A DNA stretch of 51,435 nt from Alphaproteobacteria bacterium (GCA_030740435.1 JASLXG010000149.1:1-51435); one strand, 5' to 3'; positions 16,096-24,756 are shown, counted from the stretch's first letter. The notes: generated by a model from the letters alone, not told the origin. A program made the numbers and translations.

Positions 16096-17141
16096 CCGAG
16101 CAAGCTTTCCTCACCACCGTCGTCGGCTCCATGCCCAAGCCCACCTGGCTGCAGGAAAAACTGCCCCTCAATGCCGACAACAAACAGGTCCATGGCAAGG
16201 GCGCCGACTGGAGGCTGTCGGACGAGGACCTCGAGGCGGCCCAGGACGATGCCGTGCGGCTCACGCTGCACGACCAGGGCCGGGCCGGCATCGACATCGT
16301 CAGCGACGGCGAACAGCGTCGCAAATCCTACGTCACCTATGTCACCGGGCGGCTCGAGGGTTTCGACTACCAGACCACGGCCAAGAAATGGACGCGCAAC
16401 CGCCGCCGCCTGGCCGAGGTCGGCCGCTGCACGGGCCCGGTAGAACGCCGCGCGCCCATCGTCGTCGACGACTTGCGATTTATCCTGGCCGAAACCGAAC
16501 GGCCGACCAAGATCACGCTCCCTGGCCCCATGACCGTGGTCGATTCGACGGCTGATGAACACTACGGCGACGAACGCGAGTTCGCCCTGGCCGTGGCCGC
16601 GGCGCTCAACGCCGAAGCCCGCGAGCTCGACGCCCTGGGCGCCGCCGTCATCCAGTTTGACGAGCCGGTTTTCTCGCGCTACCCGGAAAAGGTGGCGGAC
16701 TGGGGGATCGAAGTGCTGGACCGTTGCCTGGAAGGGGTCGACCAGGCCAAAACGGCGGTCCACATCTGCTACAGCTATCCCATGCCGGGTGTGCCCAGGC
16801 CCATCGTCGACAGCTACCCGGTGATCCTGGTCGAGCTCGAGAAATCCAAAATCGACCAGCTTTCGCTGGAGTTCGAAGCCTCCAAACTCGATCCCGAACT
16901 GCTGCGGCTCTGTCCCTCCAAGACGGTGATGTTCGGCTGCATCGACAATGGCACGGACGCCGTCGAAGCACCCGAGCAGATCGCCGAAAAGCTGCTGGCC
17001 GCCGCCCAGCACCTGCCGCCCGAGCAAATCCAGGCGGCGCCCGACTGCGGCCTGGTGCCGCTATCGATGGACGTGGCGCGGGCCAAATTGCGGGCCCTGG
17101 TGGCGGGAGCCGAATTGGCCCGGCAGCGCCTGGGTCGCTAG
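16092..17141 (+). CDS. core-MetE-like (cobalamin-independent methionine synthase C-domain) protein
   Basis: The 349-residue protein matches only the catalytic C-terminal barrel of MetE, lacking the N-terminal half. The zinc ligands are all in place: His224 and Cys226 (VHICYSYP), Glu248, 24 residues after the His as in MetE, and Cys319 (APDCGL). Core-MetE proteins transfer methyl groups to homocysteine or other thiols from donors other than methyl-H4-folate-triglutamate, so the donor is open. Start ATG at 16092 overlaps the phnA stop (ATGA). Its pairing with phosphonoacetate hydrolase is unusual. Confidence 0.85.
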   Translation: MTEQAFLTTVVGSMPKPTWLQEKLPLNADNKQVHGKGADWRLSDEDLEAAQDDAVRLTLHDQGRAGIDIVSDGEQRRKSYVTYVTGRLEGFDYQTTAKKWTRNRRRLAEVGRCTGPVERRAPIVVDDLRFILAETERPTKITLPGPMTVVDSTADEHYGDEREFALAVAAALNAEARELDALGAAVIQFDEPVFSRYPEKVADWGIEVLDRCLEGVDQAKTAVHICYSYPMPGVPRPIVDSYPVILVELEKSKIDQLSLEFEASKLDPELLRLCPSKTVMFGCIDNGTDAVEAPEQIAEKLLAAAQHLPPEQIQAAPDCGLVPLSMDVARAKLRALVAGAELARQRLGR

Positions 17142-17209
17142 AGTGCGCCAGGATTGAGCCGGGCCGCCCGGCTGCCAGGCCCGGGCAATGGTTCTTGAGG
17201 AGTTGCGGC

Positions 17210-18370
17210 ATGGATTTCGAGTTGACGGAAGAACAGCGCATGTTCCGCGACTCTGTGCGTGGGCTGGCCCAGCGTCACCTGGCGGCCGGTGCCCTGGAAC
17301 GTGCGCATGCGCCGGGCTTCCCCTTCGATGTCGCCAAGCTGTTCGCGGCGCAGGGCTTGACCGGCATCACCATTGCCGAGGCCGACGGCGGCCAGGGTGG
17401 TTCGCTGATGGATGCCGTGCTGGCCATCGAACAGGTGGCCCTGGTTTGTCCCCGCAGTGCCGACGTCGTGCAGTCGGGCAACTTCGGCCCCTTTCGCACC
17501 TTCGCCGAATACGCCAGCCCCTGGCAGAAGCAGCGCTACTTCGCCAAGCTGCTGGCCGGCGAGGCCATTATCGCGCTGGGCATGACCGAGGCCGAAGCGG
17601 GCTCGGCGGTCACCGACCTCACCACCCGGGCGCGGCCCGACGGCGAGGGCTTTCGCGTCAGCGGCGGCAAAGTCTTCACCAGCAACTCGCCCGATGCCGA
17701 TCTCTTTCTGGTTTACCTGCGCTTCGCCGAGGGCCTCGAGGGTATCGGCTCGGTGCTGCTGGAACGCGGCGCCGACGGCTTCGAGCTGGGCCAGCCGTCA
17801 CGCTACATGAACGGCGAGACTTGGTGCGCGCTCTATTTCGACGAAGTCTACGTGCCGCCGGAAACCGTGCTGCTGGGGCCGGGTGGCTTCAAGCGGCAGA
17901 TCGCCGGCTTCAACGCCGAGCGCATCGGCAACACCGCGCGTTCGCTGGCGCTGGGCCAGTTTGCCTTCGAACGGGCCCGCGAACACGCCATGACCCGCCA
18001 ACAGTTCGGCCGGCCGCTGTGTGAGTTTCAGGGCATCCAATGGAAATTCGCCGACATGCAAATCAAGCTCGATGCCGGCCGGCTGTTGCTCTATCGGGCC
18101 GCCGTGAACGCCGACCGCGGCCTGCCTTTGGTCCAGGAAACCAGCATCGCCAAGGCCTTCTGCAACCAGGCCGGTTTCGAGCTCTGCAACGAGGCCATGC
18201 AGATCATGGGCGGCACCGGTTATTCCCAGGAATCGCTGGTCGAATACTGCTTTCGCAAATCGCGGGGCTGGCAAATCGCCGGCGGCTCCAGCGAGATGAT
18301 GAAGAACCGCATCGCCGAGGGCGTCTTCGAACGGCGCTTTTCGCAACGCCCTCCCAAAGCGCATGATTAG
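17210..18370 (+). CDS. acyl-CoA dehydrogenase
   Basis: FAD enzyme that desaturates an acyl-CoA. The 386-residue protein starts MDFELTEEQRMFRDSVRGLA. It has FAD/substrate motifs GMTEAEAGSAVTDLTT and the C-terminal helical region with ERIGNTARSLALGQFAFERA and QIMGGTGYSQESLVE. The ATG at 17210 follows GAGGAG; the frame stays open upstream through the MetE-like gene, but that is the other gene's shadow. It begins 68 bp after the MetE-like stop and overlaps the next gene by 8 bp. Chain-length preference cannot be read from sequence. Confidence 0.9.
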   Translation: MDFELTEEQRMFRDSVRGLAQRHLAAGALERAHAPGFPFDVAKLFAAQGLTGITIAEADGGQGGSLMDAVLAIEQVALVCPRSADVVQSGNFGPFRTFAEYASPWQKQRYFAKLLAGEAIIALGMTEAEAGSAVTDLTTRARPDGEGFRVSGGKVFTSNSPDADLFLVYLRFAEGLEGIGSVLLERGADGFELGQPSRYMNGETWCALYFDEVYVPPETVLLGPGGFKRQIAGFNAERIGNTARSLALGQFAFERAREHAMTRQQFGRPLCEFQGIQWKFADMQIKLDAGRLLLYRAAVNADRGLPLVQETSIAKAFCNQAGFELCNEAMQIMGGTGYSQESLVEYCFRKSRGWQIAGGSSEMMKNRIAEGVFERRFSQRPPKAHD

Positions 18371-20468
18371 CGGCCCGGACCTCTACCGGGCGCTGTTCGC
18401 ACCGCGCGGCGTGGCCCTGGTCGGGGCTTCGTCGGACCCGGCGAAAACCAGCGCCCGACCGCTGCGTTATATGCGGAAGCATGGCTATTCGGGTGCCATC
18501 TATCCGGTAAACCCCGGCGCCGAAGAGATCTCCGGCCTGCCTTGTTTCGCCGACTTGAAGTCGCTGCCGGGGCCGGCCGATCAGGCCTTCATCACGCTGC
18601 CGGGCGAGGCCGCCTCGGCCGCCCTTCGCGACTGTGCCGAGGCCGGCATCGGCTGCGCCACGATTCTGGCCGGCGGCTTCGCCGAGGCCGGCGAGGCCGG
18701 CCGCCAGCGCCAGGACACCTTGCTCGAGGTGGCCAGATCCGCGGGCGTTCGCCTGCTTGGCCCCAACAGCATCGGGGTCATAAATAGCGCCACAGGCCTG
18801 GCCCTGAGTGCCAACGCCATGCTCGAGTTGCCCGAGCTGAAAGTGGGCCGCACGGCCGTGATTTCGCAAAGCGGCAGCTTGATCGGGGCGCTGCTGTCGC
18901 ACGCCGAGGCCCGCGACGAGGGCTACTCCAAACTGATCTCGGTGGGCAACGAGGCCGACATCACGCTGGGCGAGATCGGCGAATTACTGCTCGACGACGA
19001 GGCCACCGAGGTCATCGTGCTGTTCCTCGAGACGCTGCGCCAGCGCCGGCGCGTGGCGGCCTTCGCGCGCCGCGCCCAGCAGGCCGGCAAGCCGGTCATC
19101 GCCTACCAGCTTGGGCGCTCGGTCCAGGGCCAGGAACTGGCGCGATCGCACACCGGCGCCATCATCGGCAGCGCCCGCACCCTGGCAGCCTTCCTCGACC
19201 ATCACGGCATCGCCCGGGTAAACGTATTCGAAGCGCTGATCGAGGCGCCGGCGCTGTTTAGCGGCCGCCGTGCCAGGGCCGCCGATCAGCGACAGCCCTC
19301 GCCGCGGACGGCCGTGGTCACCACCACCGGCGGCGGCGGCGCCATGGTGGTCGACAATTTGGGACTCTCCGGCATCGACGTCGCCCCGGCCCCGGCCCAG
19401 GTCGTCGAGCGCCTGGCCGCCGAGGGCATCGCCCAGGATGGCGGCCGCCTGATAGACCTGACCATGGCCGGCGCCCGGCCCGAGATCGTGGCCGGCGTGA
19501 TCGGCGATTTGATGGCCGATGAGGACATCGACGCCGTGGCCATGGTGGTGGGATCGACGGCCCGCTTTTCGCCGCAGTTGGTGATCGACCCGCTGCTCGA
19601 ATGGCGCCAGGCGCCGAAGCCCTTCGCCATCTACCTGGCGCCGGATGCCGAGGCTTCGCGCCGCCGCCTGGCTCAGGCCGGCATGGCCGTCTTCCGCACC
19701 CCGGAATCCTGCGCCGATGCCCTGCAGGCGCTGTTGACCTGGCCGGCGCCGGCGGTAGAGGCCGAGCCGCCAAGCTCATTGCCGCCGCCGTTGCCCGGCC
19801 CGAGCGATCGGTCCTTGCTCGACGAAACCGAGGCTTTGGCTGTGTTTGCCGGACTGGGGATCGCGGTGGCGGCGGGCGAGATTGCCGAGAGCTGCGAAGC
19901 CGCCCTGGCGGCGGCCCGGCGGCTGGGCTACCCGGTGGTACTGAAGATCGCCTCGCCCCAGATCGCCCACAAAACCGAGTGCGGCGGCGTCGCCGTCGGT
20001 ATCGCCGATGACAGCGCCCTGGTCGAAGCCTATGAGCGGATCCTGAAGAACGCCAGGGCGGCCGAGCCGCAGGCCGAGATCGCGGGGGTGTTGGTGCAGA
20101 AAATGCACCAGGGCCGGGCCGAGGTCCTGCTCGGCCTGAAGCACGACGGCGTGGTCGGGCCGACGCTGGTGTTGGGCCTGGGCGGCATCCTGGCCGAGCT
20201 CACCCAGGACACCAGCCTGCGCCTGGCGCCGGTCAGCGCCGATCAGGCCCGGGCCATGATCGAAGAGGTGGCGGGCCTGGCGCCGCTGCGGGGCTATCGC
20301 AACCTGCCGCCCGGCGACGTTGTGGCCCTGGCCCGGGCCATCGCCGCCTTCTCGCAACTGGCCTGGCACGAAGAGGTGCGGGAGGCGGAGATCAACCCCC
20401 TTTTGGTCGGCCATGAAGGCGCCGGCGTGGTCGCCGTGGACGGCCTGATCGTGCGGCAAACGAACTGA
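18363..20468 (+). CDS. NDP-forming acyl-CoA synthetase (acetate-CoA ligase family)
   Basis: A 701-residue fused alpha-beta enzyme: CoA-binding domain (1-130, GASSDPAKTSA), succinyl-CoA-ligase-like domains (150-470) with the phospho-His candidate His263 in ARSHTGAIIG, and a C-terminal ATP-grasp domain (480-701) with VLKIASPQIAHKTECGGVAVG. Such enzymes make acyl-CoA with ADP + Pi release or act as regulators. With phnA, acetate is a natural candidate substrate; with the acyl-CoA dehydrogenase, a branched or short acid is equally possible. Overlaps the dehydrogenase by 8 bp (start ATG within its last codons). Confidence 0.88.
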   Translation: MISGPDLYRALFAPRGVALVGASSDPAKTSARPLRYMRKHGYSGAIYPVNPGAEEISGLPCFADLKSLPGPADQAFITLPGEAASAALRDCAEAGIGCATILAGGFAEAGEAGRQRQDTLLEVARSAGVRLLGPNSIGVINSATGLALSANAMLELPELKVGRTAVISQSGSLIGALLSHAEARDEGYSKLISVGNEADITLGEIGELLLDDEATEVIVLFLETLRQRRRVAAFARRAQQAGKPVIAYQLGRSVQGQELARSHTGAIIGSARTLAAFLDHHGIARVNVFEALIEAPALFSGRRARAADQRQPSPRTAVVTTTGGGGAMVVDNLGLSGIDVAPAPAQVVERLAAEGIAQDGGRLIDLTMAGARPEIVAGVIGDLMADEDIDAVAMVVGSTARFSPQLVIDPLLEWRQAPKPFAIYLAPDAEASRRRLAQAGMAVFRTPESCADALQALLTWPAPAVEAEPPSSLPPPLPGPSDRSLLDETEALAVFAGLGIAVAAGEIAESCEAALAAARRLGYPVVLKIASPQIAHKTECGGVAVGIADDSALVEAYERILKNARAAEPQAEIAGVLVQKMHQGRAEVLLGLKHDGVVGPTLVLGLGGILAELTQDTSLRLAPVSADQARAMIEEVAGLAPLRGYRNLPPGDVVALARAIAAFSQLAWHEEVREAEINPLLVGHEGAGVVAVDGLIVRQTN

Positions 20469-20636
20469 ACGAAAACCAGTTTCGGAGTTTCGAGTTTCGG
20501 GGGCAGGGGCGCTTAAGCGATTGAAATCATTGACATAATTTCGGGGACAGAGACCAGTTTTTCTAGTTTCGGTTTCAGATCCGCCATCAAGGCAGCGGCC
20601 TGGGCACGGTGGTTGGGCTGATGGGGCATAAATGGC
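20469..20636. other. 168-bp gap with a dispersed-repeat copy
   Basis: Convergent gap between the acyl-CoA synthetase and the LysR gene. It contains two partial runs of TTTCGG(G/A) and one copy of TTTCGGGGACAGAGACC at 20539-20555 (see repeat). A short minus-strand frame ends EKLVSVPEIMSMISIA-stop, which only translates the repeat; I do not call it a gene. Confidence 0.5.
20539..20555 (+). repeat. dispersed repeat TTTCGGGGACAGAGACC, copy 1
   Basis: The same 17-bp core, with ACAGGGACC or ACAGAGACC, recurs at 30996-31019 and 37535-37575. Motifs of the type GGTCTCTGTCCCC are often seen near REP-associated (RAYT) transposase genes and their remnants; no such transposase is visible here. Confidence 0.6.
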
Positions 20637-21524
20637 CTAGCTGAACTCCGCCGCCACCTCGCGGATGAAGTCGAGCGCCTGCCCGGCCTCGTCGCTGAGC
20701 GCCAGGCTGCGCGGCGCGAAGACACCGTAGCTGTGGCCGAAGGCGGGCTCGGCACGGCAGGTGACGACGGAGCCGGCGGCCAACGAGCGGGCCACGAAGG
20801 GATCGAGAAAGGCGCAACCGGTGCCGAGTTCGACCAGCCTGGCCGCCGTCAGGGTGGAACTGGTCTCGCAGACGAATTGCACCGCCACTCCGGCCGCCTC
20901 GAGGTTTCGCTCGACGCTTTCCTGATAGCTGGCGAAGGGATCGAGCGAGATGAAGGGCAGATCGCCGAGCCGCTCCAGGGCGACGACCTCGCCCAACCCC
21001 GGCAGCAAACCCCGAGGGAGCACCAGGCGGAGATCGAAGGCGATGCTTTCGACCAGTTCGAAATGCGGCGGACGGAAGGGCAGGGGCGCCAACACGAGGT
21101 CATAGCGGCTTTCCGGGCCGAGGTCGTTGAGCTCCTGCAGGCTGCGCATGACGACGTTGGGCGCCAGGCCCGGCCGAGCGGCCACGTAACGCGCCACCGC
21201 CGGCGGCAGCAGGCCGTGCACGATGCCGCTGGTGGCGGCCATGACGACGCGGTCGATGGCGCCCGAGGCGATGGCCCGGGCGGCCCGCGGCAGGTGATCC
21301 ACGGCCTCGACGGTGCGCCGCACCTGGCGCAGGAAAACCTCGCCCTTGCGATTGAGCACCAGACGGCCGCGCAGCCGGTCGAAGAGAGAAAATCCAAGCT
21401 CCGATTCCAGGGCCGCTATCTGCCGGCTGACACCGGACTGCGTCAGGGCCAGGCGGCCGGCCGCCTCGGTCACGCTGCCGCTGTCGGCTACAGCCAGGAA
21501 TGCCTTCAGGCCTCTGAGATTCAT
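20637..21524 (-). CDS. LysR-family transcriptional regulator
   Basis: A 295-residue LysR protein: N-terminal HTH (1-60, SGSVTEAAGRLALTQSGVSR, ALESELGFSLFDR) and a LysR substrate-binding domain. It is divergent from the TctC gene at 21640. The intergenic stretch 21525-21639 contains a perfect palindrome 21534-21548 that fits a LysR box (T-N11-A). This makes it the likely activator of the 21640-30994 cluster, sensing its transported compound. Start ATG at 21524 chosen as the conserved family N-terminus. Confidence 0.92.
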   Translation of the reverse strand: MNLRGLKAFLAVADSGSVTEAAGRLALTQSGVSRQIAALESELGFSLFDRLRGRLVLNRKGEVFLRQVRRTVEAVDHLPRAARAIASGAIDRVVMAATSGIVHGLLPPAVARYVAARPGLAPNVVMRSLQELNDLGPESRYDLVLAPLPFRPPHFELVESIAFDLRLVLPRGLLPGLGEVVALERLGDLPFISLDPFASYQESVERNLEAAGVAVQFVCETSSTLTAARLVELGTGCAFLDPFVARSLAAGSVVTCRAEPAFGHSYGVFAPRSLALSDEAGQALDFIREVAAEFS

Positions 21525-21533
21525 GGAGATTCC

Positions 21534-21548
21534 TTAGTCTATGACTAA
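21534..21548. promoter_or_regulatory. LysR-type palindrome between lysR and tctC
   Basis: TTAGTC-TAT-GACTAA, a perfect 6-bp inverted repeat with a 3-bp spacer, fitting the T-N11-A LysR box. It lies 10 bp above the lysR ATG and just upstream of GATAAT at 21566-21571, the likely -10 of the tct cluster, so binding could control both directions. Confidence 0.55.
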
Positions 21549-21639
21549 ATCGCATGGAAGGATGAGATAATAGAAATTTACATCATGGGAGACCCAGCGC
21601 TAGTTTTTTCCCAATCAACAAACATGGGAGGCAAGCAAG

Positions 21640-22593
21640 ATGATCAGCGCAGCGCGTATTATTGCCCTGGCGGCGGCAGCGATATTGCTCCCCTTCATGG
21701 CCCAGGCCGGCAGCTACCCCGAAAAGTCCATCACCTTCATCTGCCCCTATTCGGCGGGCGGCGGCGGCGACACCGCCTCGCGCATGATCGCCAAGCTGGC
21801 GGGCGACATGATGGGCGTCAAAATCAACGTCGAGAACAAGACCGGCGGCGGCGCCACCATCGGCATCGGCGCGGTGGCCAAGTCGAAACCCGACGGCTAC
21901 ACCGTCGGCTTCGTCTCGACCAGCCCCATCACCATCCGCCCGCACATGATGAAGGCGCCCTACCATCCGCTCAAGGACTTCAGCTACATCGGCCAGTTCG
22001 TGGCTTCGAGCCAGCCGCTGGTGGTGCTGAAAGGGAGCCCCCACAAGACCCTCGACGACGTCATCGCCTATGCCAAAGCCAATCCCGGCAAGCTGCGCTG
22101 GTCGACCTCGGTACAGCGCGGCGGGCCCCACGTGGCGGTCGAAGCGATGTTCAAGGCGGAAGGCGCCAAGGCCACCTTCATACCCTTTAAGGGCGGCTCC
22201 AAGGTACTGGCGGCGCTGCTCGGCAAGACCATCGACGTGGCCATGATCTCCGAAGGCAACAAAGCCACCCTTGACGGCCAGACCCGCATCCTGGCCGAGG
22301 GCACGCCCAACAAGAACCCGGTGGCCCCCAACGCGCCGATCCTTACCGACCGCGGCTACCCCCTGGCACCGGCCATCTTCTTCGGCGTCGCCGGCCCTGC
22401 CGGTCTCTCCGACGAGGTCCTCCAGAAGTGGGACGAAGTGCTGGCCAAGGTGGTCCAGAGCCCCGAGTTCAAGGCCCTGGCCAGCCAGCGCAAGTGGAGC
22501 CTGGATTTCGCCGGCCACAAGGCTTTCACGAAAACCGTGATTGCCGATTACAACGCCGCCAAGAAGGCGGTGGCCGACATCGGCATGAAGTAG
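21640..22593 (+). CDS. TctC-family substrate-binding protein (tripartite tricarboxylate transporter)
   Basis: A 317-residue periplasmic binding protein with signal peptide (residues 1-23, AAAAILLPFMAQA) and the TctC layout: SYPEKSITFICPYSAGGGGD, then GGGATIGIGAVAKSKPDGYT and PFKGGSKVLAALLGKTID. It captures a ligand, probably a carboxylate or amide-type compound, for the TctA/TctB pair downstream. The neighbouring aminotransferase, Hyu and ThDP genes suggest an amino-acid-like or lactam/hydantoin ligand. GGAGGCAAG precedes the ATG. Confidence 0.9.
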   Translation: MISAARIIALAAAAILLPFMAQAGSYPEKSITFICPYSAGGGGDTASRMIAKLAGDMMGVKINVENKTGGGATIGIGAVAKSKPDGYTVGFVSTSPITIRPHMMKAPYHPLKDFSYIGQFVASSQPLVVLKGSPHKTLDDVIAYAKANPGKLRWSTSVQRGGPHVAVEAMFKAEGAKATFIPFKGGSKVLAALLGKTIDVAMISEGNKATLDGQTRILAEGTPNKNPVAPNAPILTDRGYPLAPAIFFGVAGPAGLSDEVLQKWDEVLAKVVQSPEFKALASQRKWSLDFAGHKAFTKTVIADYNAAKKAVADIGMK

Positions 22594-22603
22594 ACGGCAG
22601 CTC

Positions 22604-22627
22604 GAACTTAGTGCCGAACTTAGTGCC
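22604..22627 (+). repeat. tandem direct repeat, 2 x 12 bp
   Basis: GAACTTAGTGCC occurs twice in tandem 10 bp after the tctC stop. It precedes the alternative hairpins at 22632-22670. Role unknown; it may be replication slippage or part of an RNA structure. Confidence 0.7.
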
Positions 22628-22631
22628 GTAA

Positions 22632-22670
22632 GGGGTGCCGATGAGACGTGTCGGCACCCACCGGCACCCC
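22632..22670 (+). promoter_or_regulatory. alternative hairpins between tctC and tctB
   Basis: The arm GGGGTGCCGA (22632-22641) can pair with TCGGCACCC (22651-22659), loop 9 nt, or with CGGCACCCC (22662-22670), loop about 21 nt. These exclude each other. No T run follows, so it is not a simple intrinsic terminator; partial attenuation or mRNA stabilisation, which would give more binding protein than permease, is possible. Confidence 0.5.
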
Positions 22671-22702
22671 ATCTGCGCTATCCTGAGGCCGGATGACGAG
22701 GG

Positions 22703-23212
22703 GTGAAATCCGTGCCGTTGGCCGTCGCAAAGTCCGAATTTTGGCAGCTCATTGTGCTGCTGCTGGCCGACGCCGTGTATCTCTTCGTGATCATTCCGCT
22801 TGGCATCCAGGACCCCGAGGGCTTCGGCATCGACCAGGGCCTGCCGCCCAGCTTCTCGGCCCGCCTGGCGGCGCTGCTGGCGGCGGCGTTGATGCTGTTG
22901 CGCCTGGCGCAGCTGCGCTGGGGCTCGGCCAGCGAGGTAGCGCCGGCCGCCTTCGCGGATAGCGACACGGATAACCCCGCGGGCCTGCCGCTGCGCGGCC
23001 TCACGGGCATGGTCGTGGCCCTGGCATTTTCCATCGTACTGGTGCCGCTGGTGGGGTTTTATGCCGGCGCCGTGGTTCTGCTGCTGGTTCTGGGTGAGCG
23101 AAGTTGGCCCAGGCTGGTGCTCTATCCGGCGATCGTTACGCTGCTGGTCTGGGGGCTGTTTGCCCAGTTGCTGTCGATCCGGCTGCCCTCGGGCACGCTG
23201 TTCGGGAGCTGA
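22703..23212 (+). CDS. TctB-family small membrane subunit
   Basis: A 169-residue protein with four predicted membrane helices (about 14-32, 50-67, 97-115 and 119-158), matching TctB, the small permease subunit of tripartite tricarboxylate transporters. The sequence is poorly conserved, as usual for TctB, so the call rests on size, hydrophobic pattern and position between tctC and tctA. The start is GTG at 22703 with GACGAGG just upstream. The stop is 7 bp before the tctA ATG. Confidence 0.8.
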   Translation: MKSVPLAVAKSEFWQLIVLLLADAVYLFVIIPLGIQDPEGFGIDQGLPPSFSARLAALLAAALMLLRLAQLRWGSASEVAPAAFADSDTDNPAGLPLRGLTGMVVALAFSIVLVPLVGFYAGAVVLLLVLGERSWPRLVLYPAIVTLLVWGLFAQLLSIRLPSGTLFGS

Positions 23213-23219
23213 GCCGGCC

Positions 23220-24740
23220 ATGGAGCAGATCCTCGAAGGCCTCAGCCTGGCGCTGACCTGGGAAAGCCTGATCGCCATCATCCTGGGCGTGGCGGCGGGC
23301 CAGATCCTGGGAGCCATTCCCGGCCTCACGGCCTCGATGGCGGTGGCGCTGCTGATTCCCTACAGCTTCTATTTCAGCCCCTGGGTGGGCATTCCCATGC
23401 TGCTGGGCATGTTCAAGGGCTCGCTCTTCGGCAGCAGCACCACGGCGATTTTGATCCGCACGCCGGGAACGCCCGCGGCCTCAGCCACGATCCTCGACGG
23501 CTATCCCCTGGCCCAGCAGGGCAAGGGCGCCAAGGCCATCAAGATGGCGCTTTATGCCTCGGTCTTCGGCGACAGCTTCAGCGACATCTGCCTGATCTTC
23601 TTCGCCAGCCTGCTGGCCATCGTGGCGCTCAGCTTCGGGCCGGCCGAATACACCGTGCTGATCGCCGTGGCGCTCGGCTCGTTGGGCATGCTGTCGAGCA
23701 AGCCGGCCTGGAAGGGCCTGATATCGATGCTGATGGGCGTCTCCATCGGCATCATCGGCCTCGATCCCATCACCGCCAGCGAACGCCTGACCTTCGGCAG
23801 CCTGGAGCTGGAAGAAGGCATCGGCCTGATCCCCATGCTGATCGGCTTTCTCGCCGTCTCCGAGGTCTTTCGCCAGATGGACTCATCGCTCGCCGATCTC
23901 TCGGGACGGGCCATCCGCTATTCGCCAAAGCGCGAGGACAACCGGGTCTCCTGGGCCGAATTCCGGGGATGCATCCCGGTGCTTTTCCGCTCCTCGGCCC
24001 TGGGTACGGTGATCGGTGCATTGCCCGGGCTGGGCTCGACGGTGGCCGCTTTCCTGGCCTATGGCGAGGCCCGGCGCACCTCGCCCCACCCCGAACGCTT
24101 CGGCACGGGCGTGCTGGAGGGCGTGGCGGCGCCCGAGGCCGCCAACAACGCCGTTTCGGGGGCAAATCTCATTCCGCTGCTGGCCTTCGGCATTCCCGGC
24201 GATATTGCCGCCGCGCTGATCCTCAGCGCCTTCATGATCCAGGGCATCAACGTCGGGCCGCTGGCTTTTTCGGAAAACCCGGTGCCGCTTTACGCCATTT
24301 ACGGCGCGCTGTTGATGGCCAACCTGGTCAATCTGGTGCTGGGCCAGGGGCTGGTCCACGTGGCGCGGTTCGCCTTCGCCATTCCCCGACGGCTGCTGCT
24401 GTCCAGCGTCCTGGTGATCGCCTCGGCCGGCAGTTACGCCTTGCGAGGATCGCTCTTCGACGTACAACTGGTCTTCGTCTTCGGCGTGCTGGGCTTCGTC
24501 ATGATCCGCTACGGCTTTCCCACGGTGCCGCTGCTGATCGGCTTCATCCTGATGCCGCTGCTGGAAGAGAACCTGCGTACCGTGTTGCTGCTGGCCTCGA
24601 CCTACGACGAAAATATTCTTTTCGTATTCAGCCGCCCGGCCTTTCTTTCGCTGACCGGCTTGATCGTGCTGGCCATTGCCCTGTTCGCCTGGCGCCGCAT
24701 TCGTATACGCCGTGCCGCCCTGCCGCCCGCGGATTCCTGA
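23220..24740 (+). CDS. TctA-family large permease subunit
   Basis: A 506-residue multi-helix membrane protein of the TctA family. It has AAGQILGAIPGLTASMAVAL near the start, FKGSLFGSSTTAILIRTPGTP, and the internal repeat ALPGLGSTVAAFLAYGEA with PEAANNAVSGANLIPLLAFG later. These duplicated Pro/Gly-rich segments are the hallmark of TctA. It uses ion-coupled uptake with the TctC binding protein. The start ATG at 23220 is 7 bp after tctB; the frame is open upstream inside tctB, which I treat as shadow. Confidence 0.92.
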   Translation: MEQILEGLSLALTWESLIAIILGVAAGQILGAIPGLTASMAVALLIPYSFYFSPWVGIPMLLGMFKGSLFGSSTTAILIRTPGTPAASATILDGYPLAQQGKGAKAIKMALYASVFGDSFSDICLIFFASLLAIVALSFGPAEYTVLIAVALGSLGMLSSKPAWKGLISMLMGVSIGIIGLDPITASERLTFGSLELEEGIGLIPMLIGFLAVSEVFRQMDSSLADLSGRAIRYSPKREDNRVSWAEFRGCIPVLFRSSALGTVIGALPGLGSTVAAFLAYGEARRTSPHPERFGTGVLEGVAAPEAANNAVSGANLIPLLAFGIPGDIAAALILSAFMIQGINVGPLAFSENPVPLYAIYGALLMANLVNLVLGQGLVHVARFAFAIPRRLLLSSVLVIASAGSYALRGSLFDVQLVFVFGVLGFVMIRYGFPTVPLLIGFILMPLLEENLRTVLLLASTYDENILFVFSRPAFLSLTGLIVLAIALFAWRRIRIRRAALPPADS

Positions 24741-24756
24741 TCATCGGACGAGAGAC

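Noticed and set aside
20513-20755. 80-residue minus-strand frame including the repeat
   Set aside because: The end only translates the dispersed repeat and the rest overlaps the LysR gene in another frame.
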